From NCBI RefSeq assembly GCF_964023145.1, contig NZ_CAXIED010000001.1, positions 1,240,001 to 1,304,000 on the forward strand: 64,000 nucleotides of DNA. Reading direction: 5' to 3'. Positions 56,566 through 64,000 of this stretch are shown here, one piece after another. The first letter of the stretch is position 1, and every line of letters starts with the position of its first letter. The translations under genes and the position numbers were made by a program. Origin of the DNA: Chlamydia sp. BM-2023 (GTDB lineage Bacteria > Chlamydiota > Chlamydiia > Chlamydiales > Chlamydiaceae). The notes under the pieces are model-generated. The model was not told the DNA's origin, did not search any database, and worked only from the letters and a program-made list of their open reading frames with translations.

Positions 56566-56986
56566 AGTTCTGTCTATCTCTATTGTTAGACGGTTTTCTC
56601 TCTGGTTATAATAGAGTCCAAGAGTCCTCAACTCAACTTTACATGCCGGTACCTCTGGTGGTGGAGGGGACTCTTATTTTAATATCGCAATTACTTTTAC
56701 AGCCTTTCTCCTACGTTTCTTGATACATAAGTGATACCTCTATGCAGAACTTCTGCCTGTGTCTTTCAATACGTGTAGAGGATCGACTACATCTGTCTTA
56801 AACTATTTATCTCTCGTACTTTAAGCATATTTTTAAAGATCTTTATACTGCATTGTTTAAATCTTAATTTTTCCATGATTTTATTCGTTAAGAAAACTTA
56901 ACTCCCTGAGTATTAATTTAACATCGTTTTAATAAAACAATTATCATGTTATAATACCTCAGCATTTTTAATTTATTTTTAAAATT
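56566..56986. other. gene-free stretch between accC and the DUF648-like pair
   Basis: About 420 bases. The left part holds a TTGTTA/TATAAT promoter-like pair and a hairpin ending in ATTTT (listed separately), which together could be a small RNA or the accC terminator. The right end has a TATAAT at 56950-56955 before the next gene but with a weak -35. Confidence 0.5.
56607..56680 (+). ncRNA. candidate small RNA or accC terminator
   Basis: A perfect TATAAT (56607-56612) has TTGTTA 18 bases upstream (56583-56588). Just after the expected start site, AAGAGTCC (56620-56627) pairs with GGACTCTT (56668-56675), with an inner CCTC/GAGG stem, and the sequence ends ATTTT. This would give an RNA of about 60 bases made entirely of a terminator-like hairpin. 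The simpler reading is just the accC terminator. Confidence 0.35.
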
Positions 56987-58414
56987 ATGAGAATTTCAGA
57001 AAACTTTTACTTAAGTCCTTTTAACAGAGAGCCTGGCTTCGTTGAGTCTGCGATAACAAAATTGGACTCCTACTTTTATCTTGGCGGAAAGCGTATAGAA
57101 ATTGTGGCCAGAAACGAACGCACTGGTGAATTGATTTGTATTAACGGTAAAGAAAGAACCGTTAGTCTAGCCGAAAAAATTCTTAAGATTCTTTCCTACT
57201 TAATATTCCCAATTTCTTTAACAGCTCTTCTACTACGCTACCTATTGAAGAAGTCGTTACACCAAAACACGAAACTTCTTTTCCTAGATAATTCTGAGCC
57301 CCTATCTGCATTATCCTTTTATGGAGCCTATGCCGGGGTTTTACGAAATAAGCTGGATAGGGTTGTTCCTATTGCTGATATGAGCAGGTTTCTTGCTAAT
57401 GAAGGTATTAATCTCGTTCACTGCTATAGAGATGATGAAAATGAAGCTCTTTTTATAACTATCTCTACTGATAGATATCCTAATCTTGCATTTACATTTG
57501 CAATACCTATAGGCACAGAAAGCCTTTCCCCTAAAACACTACAAAATAAGGTAATGGAGCATGTATGGAACTGCTTCAAATCCCTCAATGTTGCTCATAG
57601 AAATTCCTGGGATAGGTTAGTCATGAGTAGGCCTCTATGCATTAATTTTGCGGAAGGCTTTATTATCCATGAGAACCATTCTTCATTGATACATGATAAA
57701 GATCTCCTTAGAAAAGATGCTTCTAACAGCCCAGAACAACATAACGAACTACAGCTAGGTTTCAACCAGGCTGTTAAGTTTGCAATAGCAAGAAACTATC
57801 CTACGAGTGCATTAGCCAGTCCTAAAAACAGAGTTGTGGTTACGGATCCTGCAAAGAATACGCTACTCCCCCGCATTGTTGCTCCTGGACGTTCTATTAA
57901 AACATATAGCAGTAAAGATGAAAGGAACTCTGCTGAAGCAAACCGCATTTTCACTTTCTTGCAGTCTGTCCATCCTGAATATCTTGGTGGAATGATCAAA
58001 CAAGTTCCTGCTTCTATACTCTCTCAAATGACTAATAAGCATAAGCTAATCTCACTGAGAATGAGAGATGTTTTTGATTTATCGGCTCCTATTTTAGACC
58101 CGAATCTTCAAATTAATGATGCCGAGAAGAGGCATTTAGTAGGTTATTTTCTAAAACTTCTGAACAATCGCATACTAGGAGTTGGTGAAAATGAAAGACT
58201 CCGTGTGGTCTTCTATAAAATAGGACAAAGCTATGAAGGGGGAGGCGATAATGTTGGGATATTCGAGCGGAATAGATTCGGTTCTCTCTTCTTCAAGCCC
58301 GAAGGATCTCAAGAAACTACTTTAGGATACAGTATTTTGCAGCAATTGATAGCGATGGGCATTTTCAAAGAATACGTAGAGCATAGAGATTACATCGAAC
58401 TCTTAGTAAACTAG
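56987..58414 (+). CDS. DUF648-like Chlamydia-specific protein, first of a pair
   Basis: A 475-residue protein resembling the DUF648 family known only from Chlamydiaceae. The N-terminal TKLDSYFYLGGKRIEI motif, a basic stretch, then two short hydrophobic segments at about residues 65-85 (LKILSYLIFPISLTALLLRY) are shared with its neighbour. The rest is a large soluble region. The hydrophobic pair is short, so the protein could be membrane-associated. The ATG at 56987 follows a TATAAT-containing leader. Function unknown. Confidence 0.72.
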   Translation: MRISENFYLSPFNREPGFVESAITKLDSYFYLGGKRIEIVARNERTGELICINGKERTVSLAEKILKILSYLIFPISLTALLLRYLLKKSLHQNTKLLFLDNSEPLSALSFYGAYAGVLRNKLDRVVPIADMSRFLANEGINLVHCYRDDENEALFITISTDRYPNLAFTFAIPIGTESLSPKTLQNKVMEHVWNCFKSLNVAHRNSWDRLVMSRPLCINFAEGFIIHENHSSLIHDKDLLRKDASNSPEQHNELQLGFNQAVKFAIARNYPTSALASPKNRVVVTDPAKNTLLPRIVAPGRSIKTYSSKDERNSAEANRIFTFLQSVHPEYLGGMIKQVPASILSQMTNKHKLISLRMRDVFDLSAPILDPNLQINDAEKRHLVGYFLKLLNNRILGVGENERLRVVFYKIGQSYEGGGDNVGIFERNRFGSLFFKPEGSQETTLGYSILQQLIAMGIFKEYVEHRDYIELLVN

Positions 58415-58455
58415 ACTACTGTTTAGATAAAGCTAAATAAAAATTAGGAGGCCTT

Positions 58456-60114
58456 ATGTTGAACCCTGTAACATTTTCATCAGGATATGTTCCAAGTATA
58501 GCTGAGAGGATGTCCTCACGCCTAGACTCCTATTTTTATTTAGGCGGCGAACAGATAAAAGTTTTAGATAAGTCAACGAAATTGGGCTTACGATTCGCCA
58601 TCCATACTCATGGGCGAAATGTCTCTGTAATTGAGAAGGTATTGAAAATCCTATCTTGGATTTTCATACCTTTGGTTATTTTTGCTTGGTTATTACACAA
58701 GGCGCTCCACACATATTTACACTTTAAATATCCATGCTTATATCTTGATACTCCGATATCGAAATATCTTGAGAAAGAGATTGTATATACACTACAAGCC
58801 ATACATAAAATTAAAAGCTCACAGACCATTCTAACTTCCGATAGGGAAATTAAAGGGTGTATACAAGCAGAAGGCATCTTTCTAGACGAATCTGATCAAG
58901 AGTCAGAAGAAATTAATGAGGTAATTCAGAATTCCCTTATGGGAAGGTTTTCTACGGATTTTAAACCGTCTTATAAATTTCATTTTATAAATCCTAGGAC
59001 CTCTTACGATCGTATTTGCAATGATCTTCATAACTTGATCCACAATGGCAGGAATCTTATTAATGGGAGCTATCTATCTCGGAATGCTAGCATAGCATCT
59101 ATAGAAAAACAGTTAGACACTACCTTAGGGATCAAAGCTAAGATCTCTCGCCTTCCTAAAAAAGAAAATTTTAACCAAGGTCTAAAAGCTACATTTTCTT
59201 TCTTGGAGTATCCTGAATATACTTGTATTTTGACCGACGATTCGGTTCGTCTTAACAAGAAAAATCCTACGCTTGAAGATGAGTATAGGCAAACTGCCAT
59301 GGCAAAATTTATAAAAAGGACATGTGAAGCAAGACAAGGGGAGGAAACTGAGAAAAACTCCTACTTATCCTGGCCTAAATATGTTGGTTGTTGCCTGGCC
59401 GCTGATGTTGTGATTCTTGATGAAGAGGAGAGCGATAGAAAAATTCTGTCGACTGACGTTCAGGGTTCTACCTCAACCAATCTCAGCTTATTCTCTTCTC
59501 AAGCCTTTGTTCAATGTTATAAGGCTATGAAAAAACATCTTATAGTTCCCTACAGCCAAGGGAAAGAAGCCGCTTTTACTCTCCAGGAGCGATATAAGTT
59601 GATTATGAGTGAATCGGGAAGTTACCTTCCTCTAGATTCTACAGAGAATAGAAGAAGCGCTATGACGGCCTTTCTAAGACAGGTTCCCCGAGCTTTCCTA
59701 AGGGATGTATTATCAGCAATGGACGCTAGCGATGTTGCGTTAGCTCTTCCATCGATAGATTATGTAAAGCTTGCTCATGCGATTGATTTAATCCCTATTG
59801 TCCTTCCAGGAAAACATATTCTCTCGAACTTTCCCCAAGCAAGTCGCTGCTCTTCTGATAAAGAATTAAAGTTAGCTCTCATCATTAATTTTATCCAGGA
59901 GATCCTAGACAACGAAACTAACGAAGAAGTGTTTATCCCATATAAAAATGTAGATGAGCAACAAAATCTTTCTACCAACACCCTTTGGGGAGACCTAGCC
60001 TATTCACCGGTATCTAGTTTAACCGGCGGAGTGTTATGTCAGTTGGAAAAAATGCATGTTATCTCAAGCTACACTACGGTGCAGCGTGGTGTCTTCATAC
60101 GCGTGAATCGTTAA
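58456..60114 (+). CDS. DUF648-like Chlamydia-specific protein, second of a pair
   Basis: A 552-residue paralogue of the previous gene. SSRLDSYFYLGGEQIKVL, then VIEKVLKILSWIFIPLVIFAWLL, match the partner's N-terminus closely, while the remainder diverges and is longer. An AGGAGG site just upstream of the ATG at 58456 gives a strong start. The two genes are 41 bases apart and probably one transcript. The C-terminal third has an FLRQVPRAFLRDVLSAMDASDVALAL segment that resembles AGGMIKQVPASILSQM in the partner, so the similarity is not confined to the N-terminus. Confidence 0.74.
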   Translation: MLNPVTFSSGYVPSIAERMSSRLDSYFYLGGEQIKVLDKSTKLGLRFAIHTHGRNVSVIEKVLKILSWIFIPLVIFAWLLHKALHTYLHFKYPCLYLDTPISKYLEKEIVYTLQAIHKIKSSQTILTSDREIKGCIQAEGIFLDESDQESEEINEVIQNSLMGRFSTDFKPSYKFHFINPRTSYDRICNDLHNLIHNGRNLINGSYLSRNASIASIEKQLDTTLGIKAKISRLPKKENFNQGLKATFSFLEYPEYTCILTDDSVRLNKKNPTLEDEYRQTAMAKFIKRTCEARQGEETEKNSYLSWPKYVGCCLAADVVILDEEESDRKILSTDVQGSTSTNLSLFSSQAFVQCYKAMKKHLIVPYSQGKEAAFTLQERYKLIMSESGSYLPLDSTENRRSAMTAFLRQVPRAFLRDVLSAMDASDVALALPSIDYVKLAHAIDLIPIVLPGKHILSNFPQASRCSSDKELKLALIINFIQEILDNETNEEVFIPYKNVDEQQNLSTNTLWGDLAYSPVSSLTGGVLCQLEKMHVISSYTTVQRGVFIRVNR

Positions 60115-60181
60115 GCTTACAGTGTTTCTATAGTCTTATCTTATTAGCTGTAAACTAGGCCTTCCGATTAGGTTCAGCCCT

Positions 60182-60550
60182 TTAAGACTGGGAGGCTTCT
60201 GATTCTGTAGAAACTTTTAAAGAGGGCTCTGGATTTTTTATAAGAGCTGGGGTTTCTTGAGGTTTTACTTCGAGTTTCTTTTTACCTTGAGAAGACTTTA
60301 TAGATGTCACCAGCGCTACAGAAGCAAGCAATACCAAAGCTACGGCTCCTAAAACTACAAATGCTGTACCAGCTATAAACAATGCTCCACCGGTGCCTGC
60401 AGCAATTCCTAAAGCTCCAATAACAATAAAAAGGACAGAAGTTAGAGCAGCAACTATCTCTCCAACTGCTACAGATTTTGAGGGTTTTTTAGGCTGTTCA
60501 GGAGGGGTGGATAATTTATTATCCGAAACTGTTAAATTTGTACTAACCAT
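60182..60550 (-). CDS. truncated RFLHxNC-family member (membrane module only)
   Basis: A 122-residue protein with a polar head, a bilobed hydrophobic domain (about residues 30-80, FIVIGALGIAAGTGGALFIAG...), and a short Lys/Pro/Glu tail. It closely resembles the first third of the next gene (60684-61763), down to the KKPSKS head and the KKLEVK motif after the membrane spans, but it lacks the RFxHxxC C-terminal domain. It is therefore either a reduced paralogue or a functional short Inc. GAGG precedes the ATG at 60550, and a good promoter lies upstream. Confidence 0.7.
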   Translation of the reverse strand: MVSTNLTVSDNKLSTPPEQPKKPSKSVAVGEIVAALTSVLFIVIGALGIAAGTGGALFIAGTAFVVLGAVALVLLASVALVTSIKSSQGKKKLEVKPQETPALIKNPEPSLKVSTESEASQS

Positions 60551-60630
60551 AACTAACCTCAACAACAATTAAATTAAGCGCTTTTGTTAATAATCAGATT
60601 TTTTAATAAAATAAAAATTATTAATCACTT

Positions 60631-60660
60631 ATAATAAAACAAATCGCAAATCATTGTCAA
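60631..60660 (-). promoter_or_regulatory. sigma66-like promoter of the 60182-60550 gene
   Basis: On the minus strand TTGACA (60655-60660) is followed after 18 bases by TATTAT (60631-60636). It lies 80 bases upstream of the ATG. The -35 is a perfect consensus match. Confidence 0.55.
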
Positions 60661-60683
60661 TTAATAGGGTTTATCAAAATCCT

Positions 60684-61763
60684 TTACCGATTGGGCTGAC
60701 GGAAGTCAGGTCCGGTATCCTCCTCGGAATAGGCATATATTTCTCGCTCTTGTTCAGATTTTGCAAAGCTTGGGTCCCCAATACGCCAGCGTATTAGCTT
60801 GCAATAGTCATTATACAACAACCGGAACTTATATTCTGGAGTTCCCGGAGTATAGAATCTAGCTTTGGCGGCATCTTTGGTAGCCTTATCCAGCTTTTCT
60901 GAACAATTCTCATGAAAAAATCTTATGAAAATATAGACGGAAGAGGGCAGGGGCATGGTTCGATGAAAATGATGGTCTTGGGATGCTAGAGCCTCTAAAT
61001 CCGTCTCCGTATCTTCCAGGTAGTCCTCAGCACGAGAGCAAAGATCCCTTACTACAGAATTACCAAGAAGAACAGCCGCCTCCATAGCATTATTAGCATT
61101 CTCAAGGAATTTTTCCTTTGCTTGTTTACCTGTAGGGTAGTGGTACTTGTTATTCGCATCTTTTTTTAAAGAATCGCATAAAATTGAAAATCGCCTCTTA
61201 CAAAACATATAATATTCTGTCAGCAAAGGTTGGCTGGGGGCGATTATACCTTCGTTACGCCAAAGAAAGCGCGGCAACCAGTCCATTTCATCCTGATCTA
61301 AAATCGAGTGTGTTCTGGCACACACATCTGCTGTTTCTGGGGAAGTAAGGGGTTTTTCTCCGATTTCAAAATCTTTTGGAGGAGTGGGTTTTTCCTGTGG
61401 AGCAGGGTGAACTACAGGTTTTTCCTTGGGTTTTACGGTAAGTTCTTCCTCAGGAGCAAGTGGAACCTCTTCTAGTTTTACCTCGAGTTTCCTTTTGGCT
61501 CGCTTAGCTTGTATAGAGGAAACTAGCATTACAGAGGCAAGCGATACTAAAAGTACGGCTCCTAAAACTAATCCCACGGCACTAGCAATAAACAGCCCTC
61601 CGCTGGCGCCTACAGCGATTCCTACAACTCCAATAACAATCAAAAGAACAGAAACTATACCTGCAGCCGCCTTTGCAATCTTTGCTGACCGGGAAGGTTT
61701 TGTAGATTGTTCTATAGAAATAGGTTTTTCTAAACTCGAAACTTGTAAATTTACTTCAGGCAC
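60684..61763 (-). CDS. Inc-like protein, RFLHxNC family
   Basis: A 359-residue protein. The bilobed hydrophobic domain is at about residues 31-82, followed by a Pro/Glu/Lys-rich linker with repeated EKPxxxP units. The C-terminal half has the family signature: RFFHENCSEKL, FYTPGTPEYKFRLLYNDYCKLIRW, and PDFRQP at the end. The start is taken as GTG 61763 because the same spacing of a GNGG site is seen in the neighbouring paralogue; a TTG at 61775 is the alternative. Confidence 0.76.
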   Translation of the reverse strand: MPEVNLQVSSLEKPISIEQSTKPSRSAKIAKAAAGIVSVLLIVIGVVGIAVGASGGLFIASAVGLVLGAVLLVSLASVMLVSSIQAKRAKRKLEVKLEEVPLAPEEELTVKPKEKPVVHPAPQEKPTPPKDFEIGEKPLTSPETADVCARTHSILDQDEMDWLPRFLWRNEGIIAPSQPLLTEYYMFCKRRFSILCDSLKKDANNKYHYPTGKQAKEKFLENANNAMEAAVLLGNSVVRDLCSRAEDYLEDTETDLEALASQDHHFHRTMPLPSSVYIFIRFFHENCSEKLDKATKDAAKARFYTPGTPEYKFRLLYNDYCKLIRWRIGDPSFAKSEQEREIYAYSEEDTGPDFRQPNR

Positions 61764-62023
61764 AATTAACCACAACGAAAATTAAATAATCTCATTATTT
61801 TACGATCTAATTTTCATTATAAACCAGATCTAACCAACATTACATAGTAAAAATAATAAAAATTACCTCAGATTATTAATCTTACGTAAACATGAGACTA
61901 AAGGGAGTTTATAGACCACGACCCGAATTGTTTTTATGTTCCCAGGAAAACCTATGTTAACAATTCTTTAAGTTTTAAAGAGATTTTTGGATGTGGGATA
62001 CTTGAGGGTGTTGTTAAGAAAGG

Positions 62024-63103
62024 CTAACAAGGTTCTTGAAACCCCGGATTTAGATCTTGATTTGAACACAGGAAAGCATATTCCTCGGAGGGATTTTTTA
62101 TTTGATTAGGATCTCCGAGATGCCATCGCGCTAATTCACAAAAGCTGTTGTAAAGTATACGGAAATGACATTCTCTAGTTTCAGGAGTATAAAACAGGGC
62201 TTCTCTAGCTGATTGAGCCCTTTCATCAGGGGGATTAACACAATTTATGTGTAGAAAGCGCATTAGGTAGTAGCTAAAAGGCATTAAGTAGTAGGTATTC
62301 CTGTAGCATGCCATTGATGCAGAAATAACTTCTAAGTCGGATCGCACATTAGGAAAGCGTTCCCGATACCCCTGCAGTTCCTGTAGTGTAAAATAACTTG
62401 TAGCAAATGCCAACTGCATGTGTTCCTTAGCAAGACGATTTACTTGTTTCCATGATCCTCGTCGTGGATAACGCACCTTGTCTCTAGGAGCTGTTCCTAT
62501 GGCTACCCTTAACTCTCGATTTTTTGCCAGGGTTAAATCATAAAGCATGGAGAGTTTCTCATTTATAGGGGGGCTTAAAAAGCCTTTTTCCCATGCGTAG
62601 TGGCTTACACTACCAGAATGTGTTCGAAGGTATGCTTCTGCAAACTGTAGAGCTTGTTGCGCTGGAGAAGAAAGAGGCGGGTGAGGCCCTTCCGCAACAG
62701 GAACGGTGCTTTCTTTTTGTCCTAATGGTTCCATGTCTATCTGTGAAACTGAGACGGGACAGTCTGTAGTATTTTCTAGGAGATTTGTAGAATTCTTGTG
62801 GTTCTTTAGGTGAAAAGCAGGGTTTTCTTCTAAACGCTCTTTGTGAGCCTTTTTTCTTAGAATTTCTTTCGAAACTACGAATACAAAAACTAAGAAAAGC
62901 AGCCCTAAACCTGTAATTCCGGAAATCAATAAACCTAGACAAGAACCCTGTGCAAAGCCTTGCGCACCAACAACTGTCAAAATAAGAAAAACAGCTGTAG
63001 CAATAGTTCCTGTGATTTTCAGAGCTTTAGAAAAAATTTTCCCTGGGGATAGCGGGGAAATTGGAAGAAGTTTGTCCCTTGAAACACATGAATTTATACC
63101 CAT
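62024..63103 (-). CDS. Inc-like protein, RFLHxNC family
   Basis: A 359-residue paralogue. The bilobed hydrophobic domain is at about residues 29-80, then a basic linker with a KKAHKERLEENPAF run. The C-terminal half keeps RFLHINCVNP, FYTPETRECHFRILYNSFCELARWHLGD and NPGFQEP. In the second motif TPETRE replaces TPGTPE. It begins with ATG 63103 and has no clear ribosome site. The gene lies 260 bases upstream of its neighbour, all on the minus strand. Confidence 0.75.
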   Translation of the reverse strand: MGINSCVSRDKLLPISPLSPGKIFSKALKITGTIATAVFLILTVVGAQGFAQGSCLGLLISGITGLGLLFLVFVFVVSKEILRKKAHKERLEENPAFHLKNHKNSTNLLENTTDCPVSVSQIDMEPLGQKESTVPVAEGPHPPLSSPAQQALQFAEAYLRTHSGSVSHYAWEKGFLSPPINEKLSMLYDLTLAKNRELRVAIGTAPRDKVRYPRRGSWKQVNRLAKEHMQLAFATSYFTLQELQGYRERFPNVRSDLEVISASMACYRNTYYLMPFSYYLMRFLHINCVNPPDERAQSAREALFYTPETRECHFRILYNSFCELARWHLGDPNQIKNPSEEYAFLCSNQDLNPGFQEPC

Positions 63104-63582
63104 ACAAAAAGAGAGGTAAAGTAAGTTTATTAGTTAGTGGTAGAAATCCTTATGTTTTTTCAGGAAATAGTTTAAATCAGTTATTACCCACCACATAGCG
63201 GCAACAGAGGCTTCTGCATGGCCATCTTTGCATGTATAGCAAAGGTGCGTTAGTCCGAGGTGGGATAATGGTATTTCCCATAAGCTTTCCTAGCTGAATG
63301 ATATTTAAATCTTTCTAAGGGGTTGAGGAGGGGCAAGAGCAATAAATGCGTGGGCGGATATCTTTACGTGTTTTTAGAAACACGTCTGATGGGTAGTCGG
63401 GGTAAAGTATTAAAATGCATGAGGGAGTACGATGCTTCTAAAAGATTTTCAAAATCTAGCTAAAGCATTTTATTTAGGGGAAAAGTTTTAGTCAATTAAT
63501 TACTTTCCTCTCCCTGAAGGATTTTTTTTACAGACTAAAACTTGATATGTTAGGCAAACCTATTTACGAACTCTCAAGAAAA
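63104..63582. other. gene-free stretch between two RFLHxNC-family genes
   Basis: About 480 bases without a credible gene. Two hairpins are visible: CATCTTTGC/GCAAAGGTG at 63223-63247 (one G-T pair) and a perfect ACGTGTTT/AAACACGT at 63366-63385. Either may be the terminator of the gene on the right. Decayed coding sequence of another paralogue could not be identified. Confidence 0.5.
63366..63385. repeat. perfect inverted repeat in the 63.1-63.6 kb gap
   Basis: Arms ACGTGTTT and AAACACGT form a perfect 8-bp stem with a TTAG loop. No T-run follows on either strand. It lies about 200 bases downstream of the 63583 gene stop. Confidence 0.45.
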
Positions 63583-64000
63583 TTACCTTAAGGAACAGAC
63601 CTTGAGATATTCGGGGATTTGAGAGTTGGGATCCTGAAAGTTGCGATCATGATCCTCATTAGAGAATACCAGACGTTTTTGCAGAATAGGGTTGATCTCC
63701 CTTTCGTTTATATCGGCGAGATGCCAGCGTGCCCTCTTGCAAAAAGCGTTATAAATCACGCGAAGACGATATTCTGGGGTGCCTTCTGTATAAAATCGAG
63801 CTTCAGCTGAGTCCTTATCTTCATTGCTAAGATTTTCTTCGCAACGATTATGTAAGAATCTTACAAAGCAATAGCTTTCAGGGAGAAGCTGAAATGTTCT
63901 CTCAAAACACAGTTGAGGAGAAGACAAAACAGCTAATTCTGAATCTAAACCAGTCGAACTGTCAATCCACAAGGGAATATCTAGTAGCGACTGCTCACTA
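63583..64000 (-). CDS. Inc-like protein, RFLHxNC family, partial at window edge
   Basis: The minus-strand frame is open from the stop at 63583 through the right edge of the window, so only the C-terminal part is seen (about 138 residues). It has RFLHNRCEENL, FYTEGTPEYRLRVIYNAFCKRARWHLAD and NFQDPN, the same signature as the three relatives to the left, with the NC of the first motif changed to RC. The start and the membrane module lie outside the window; an internal TTG at 63972 is not the true start. Confidence 0.74.
   Translation of the reverse strand, partial: SEQSLLDIPLWIDSSTGLDSELAVLSSPQLCFERTFQLLPESYCFVRFLHNRCEENLSNEDKDSAEARFYTEGTPEYRLRVIYNAFCKRARWHLADINEREINPILQKRLVFSNEDHDRNFQDPNSQIPEYLKVCSLR

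Noticed and set aside
62610..62942. 110-residue minus-strand frame inside the 62024-63103 gene
   Set aside because: It is in another frame of the same strand within a supported family member; its Arg/Ser-rich translation is typical of an out-of-frame shadow.

Overview
The window is from an obligate intracellular bacterium of the family Chlamydiaceae, most likely the psittaci-type (former Chlamydophila) lineage. The evidence is gene content and order typical of Chlamydia (gyrB-gyrA-tmk-holB, rimO-rpmG-lolE-lolD, rplM-rpsI, zwf-pgl, argR-glnP-glnQ, incA next to rpe-efp-accB-accC), AT-rich intergenic DNA, and many proteins with the paired hydrophobic segments of inclusion membrane (Inc) proteins. 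The species cannot be fixed from sequence reading alone.

Layout. 1-2550: a MetNIQ-type methionine ABC transporter. 2.7-10.3 kb: a small membrane protein, then a DNA-replication operon (DciA-like protein, gyrB, gyrA, tmk, holB) behind a strong sigma66-like promoter. 10.3-13.1 kb: an esterase, a Sua5-type tRNA-modification enzyme and an M19 dipeptidase. 13.2-15.6 kb: two coiled-coil Inc-like proteins. 15.7-21.8 kb: a LOG-family protein with a signal peptide, ubiA and ubiX (probably menaquinone synthesis), a YitT protein, tRNA-Asp and tRNA-Val, surE, a TtcA-like enzyme, a SEC-C protein, then tRNA-Thr and tRNA-Tyr.

22.1-24.7 kb holds three tandem, diverged genes resembling phage tail-fibre tips; a longer relative lies at 43.4-44.8 kb. 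24.7-28.6 kb: rimO, rpmG (52 aa), lolE and lolD. 28.6-29.8 kb: an Inc-like protein. 30.3-32.9 kb: rplM, rpsI, an NlpC/P60 hydrolase and adk. 33.2-36.2 kb: a three-gene membrane-protein cluster in which two proteins end in tandem PPxY motifs, the canonical ligand of host Nedd4-type WW domains. 36.2-43.4 kb: pgl, zwf, an OppA-type lipoprotein, tsaD, argR and glnPQ. 44.8-50.5 kb: a very large AsmA/TamB-like envelope protein, a YihY/BrkB protein and a methyltransferase.

50.6-64 kb is mostly virulence-associated accessory DNA. It has four members of a family sharing an RFxHxxC...FYTxGT...LYNxxC C-terminal domain (plus a member reduced to its membrane module), incA, the rpe-efp-accB-accC housekeeping block, and two paralogues resembling the Chlamydia-specific DUF648 family. 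The last family member runs off the right edge.

The housekeeping genes form short, tightly overlapping operons. The host-interaction genes sit between them, mostly as single units with their own AT-rich leaders. The most promising undescribed element is the PPxY pair at 33.2-36.2 kb. Next are the tail-fibre-like array and the polyproline FPPPP motif in the Inc-like protein at 50.6-51.7 kb.
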